DNA from: an uncultured Ruminococcus sp.
Lineage (GTDB): Bacteria > Bacillota > Clostridia > Oscillospirales > CAG-272
DNA: 5,820 nucleotides
Assembly: GCA_902766575.1 (NCBI GenBank)
Contig: CACXED010000124.1
Coordinates: 1 to 5,820, forward strand
Direction: 5' to 3'
Position numbers and translations under genes: made by a program. Below, one piece after another: positions 4,663-5,820 of the stretch. The notes under the pieces were generated by a model. The model ran no database searches. It was not told the origin of the DNA and saw nothing but the letters and a program-made list of their open reading frames with translations. How positions within the stretch are numbered: the stretch's first letter is position 1; each line of letters opens with the position of its first letter.

Positions 4663-5820
4663 TTATCTGTAGACCTCGAGAACCGTCTCGAGCTTATCCT
4701 TGAAGGTCGCCTCGGAGCTTTCGTAGTCGGAGACGATATTGTTGTTGTTTTCTCTTATCCAGCCGACGAACTTGTGTCCGACGCCGCCCAGCGTCTGCGA
4801 GTAAATATAGCCGAAATCGAAGGTCAGGCTGTCGCGGATGATATCGATCATCTCGCCGGAATTGTCGTCGCGCGCAGCCTTGGTCTTGAGCGCGGTGTCG
4901 TAGAATACCGGAATGACCTCCTTGTAGCTCTCGGCGCAGAGAGCCTCGGTGATGAGCGCGGACATATCGGGGTCCTTTGCGTCCGAAGGAATTACAAAGA
5001 ACGAGAACTCGTCAAGCGAGGTCGAGTGGTACTCCTTCTGCGCGTCGCTGTACTTAGGATACGGCAGGATACCGAAATCGTCGTTCATATCGCGCATCTG
5101 CTCGGACTTGCCGAGGGTTGCGGTGTAGAAAAGACCATTACCGTTTCTGAAAGCGTTATAGATAACCTCACGCAATTCCGCTTTGGGTGTGAATACGCCC
5201 TTGGAGTTATGTACATAGTCGTTGAGACGCTCAACGACCTCTACGGTGTGCTCGTCAACGAGAGTTATCTCCGGGAAGCCGTCGCTGCCCTTTTTGGCGA
5301 CGTGGATTTCGAACGCTTCCTTGAAATTGTCGATTTCGGTTGACCAGCCGAGAAGCAGACCGAATTTATCGTTCTCGGTGACATTGCTGTCGCCGTCGAG
5401 ATCCTCATACACGTCCCTTGAAAGCGACGCGAGCGTATCGAACGTCCATTTGCCGTCCTTAACAAGCTGATAGAGGTCGCCGGTCTTGTAGTCCTCGGCG
5501 AGACGCTTGTTGAAGTATATGCAGTTCATGCCTCTCCAGAGCGCAAGCGACAGGTCTCCGGTGATAAGGAACTCCTTACCGTTGATGGTCAGCTCGTCGG
5601 CGACGCGCTCAGACCACCACGGCTTTGAGAAGTCAACGTACTTCTGATCGTTCCAGTTGAGGAACAGATTGTCGCCGACGATCATCGGCAGAACCGCCGC
5701 GTAGCCCGCAACGAGGTCGAACGCTCCGTCGCCCGACATTATCGACGAGCGCAGGGTCGTGTTGAACGCAATTGCCGGATCATACCAAGAGCCGTCGACC
5801 GCATAGTGTTCAAATTCGAC
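4663..5820 (-). CDS. Extracellular solute-binding protein, paralogue (5' end outside window)
   Basis: The frame is open through the right edge: 27 codons (VEFEHYAVDGSWYDPAIAFN...) precede the first internal ATG at 5739. The real start, signal peptide and lipobox are therefore outside the window, and 385 residues are visible. It is clearly homologous to the lipoprotein at 3023-4483. Shared segments are WN..Y.D.S..WW, ING/IGG-K followed by TG..SL, YQL..DGKWT.D.LA, P.PKY, LKTK.ARDD.S..MIDII and F.FG. The calcium-loop region is also kept (5403-5368, D-D-D-T-D at loop positions 1, 3, 5, 9, 12) in a more degenerate form. Role by family: periplasm-equivalent, membrane-anchored ligand capture for an ABC importer, substrate unknown. 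It ends with its own strong terminator, 14 bases past the stop. Confidence 0.87.
   Translation of the reverse strand, partial: VEFEHYAVDGSWYDPAIAFNTTLRSSIMSGDGAFDLVAGYAAVLPMIVGDNLFLNWNDQKYVDFSKPWWSERVADELTINGKEFLITGDLSLALWRGMNCIYFNKRLAEDYKTGDLYQLVKDGKWTFDTLASLSRDVYEDLDGDSNVTENDKFGLLLGWSTEIDNFKEAFEIHVAKKGSDGFPEITLVDEHTVEVVERLNDYVHNSKGVFTPKAELREVIYNAFRNGNGLFYTATLGKSEQMRDMNDDFGILPYPKYSDAQKEYHSTSLDEFSFFVIPSDAKDPDMSALITEALCAESYKEVIPVFYDTALKTKAARDDNSGEMIDIIRDSLTFDFGYIYSQTLGGVGHKFVGWIRENNNNIVSDYESSEATFKDKLETVLEVYR

Noticed and set aside
4774..5343. 189-codon open frame on the + strand opposite the second solute-binding protein gene
   Set aside because: It is antisense to a gene with clear homology, has no recognisable domain, and is explained by the GC-rich codon use of the real gene.

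Overview
The window looks like chromosome from a low-GC-lineage Gram-positive anaerobe of the class Clostridia. An Oscillospirales/Ruminococcaceae-like gut or rumen bacterium is my inference. The support is a clostridial-type MurC, a SpoVG next to it, lipoprotein solute-binding proteins with dockerin-like Asp loops, GC-rich genes separated by AT-rich spacers, and hairpin-rich intergenic repeats. No rRNA, tRNA, CRISPR array, transposase or integrase was seen.

Layout. Positions 1-891 hold no convincing gene. They contain two diverged copies of a hairpin-rich repeat in opposite orientation (2-174 and 586-703), a phased 10-bp tandem repeat between them (356-395), and a perfect 15-bp inverted repeat followed by 28-bp-period direct repeats (758-835). 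Next comes murC on the minus strand (892-2289) with its own extended -10 promoter. A 337-bp AT-rich divergent intergenic region separates it from spoVG on the plus strand (2627-2935). spoVG ends in a strong terminator, which faces a second terminator serving the convergent minus-strand gene. That gene (3023-4483) encodes a complete secreted lipoprotein of the ABC-transporter solute-binding type. Behind it is a homologous solute-binding protein gene (4663-5820), whose start lies beyond the right edge. No permease or ATPase gene is visible.

The most striking signal is the promoter of the complete solute-binding lipoprotein gene. It has perfect consensus -35 (TTGACA) and -10 (TATAAT) hexamers, 18 bp apart, and ten of those 18 bases are one uninterrupted G run (C run on the + strand, 4549-4558). 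A homopolymer in a -35/-10 spacer in front of a surface protein is the classic design of a slipped-strand phase-variable promoter. Loss of one G would give the optimal 17-bp spacing. A 9-bp perfect palindrome overlaps the predicted transcription start, so the gene may be both stochastically switched and operator-controlled.

How the genes relate: murC (cell-wall precursor synthesis) and spoVG (RNA-binding regulator linked to sporulation and envelope processes) are neighbours, and I recall them as near neighbours in other clostridia too. The two solute-binding proteins are tandem paralogues but appear to be separate transcription units, because a strong terminator sits between them.
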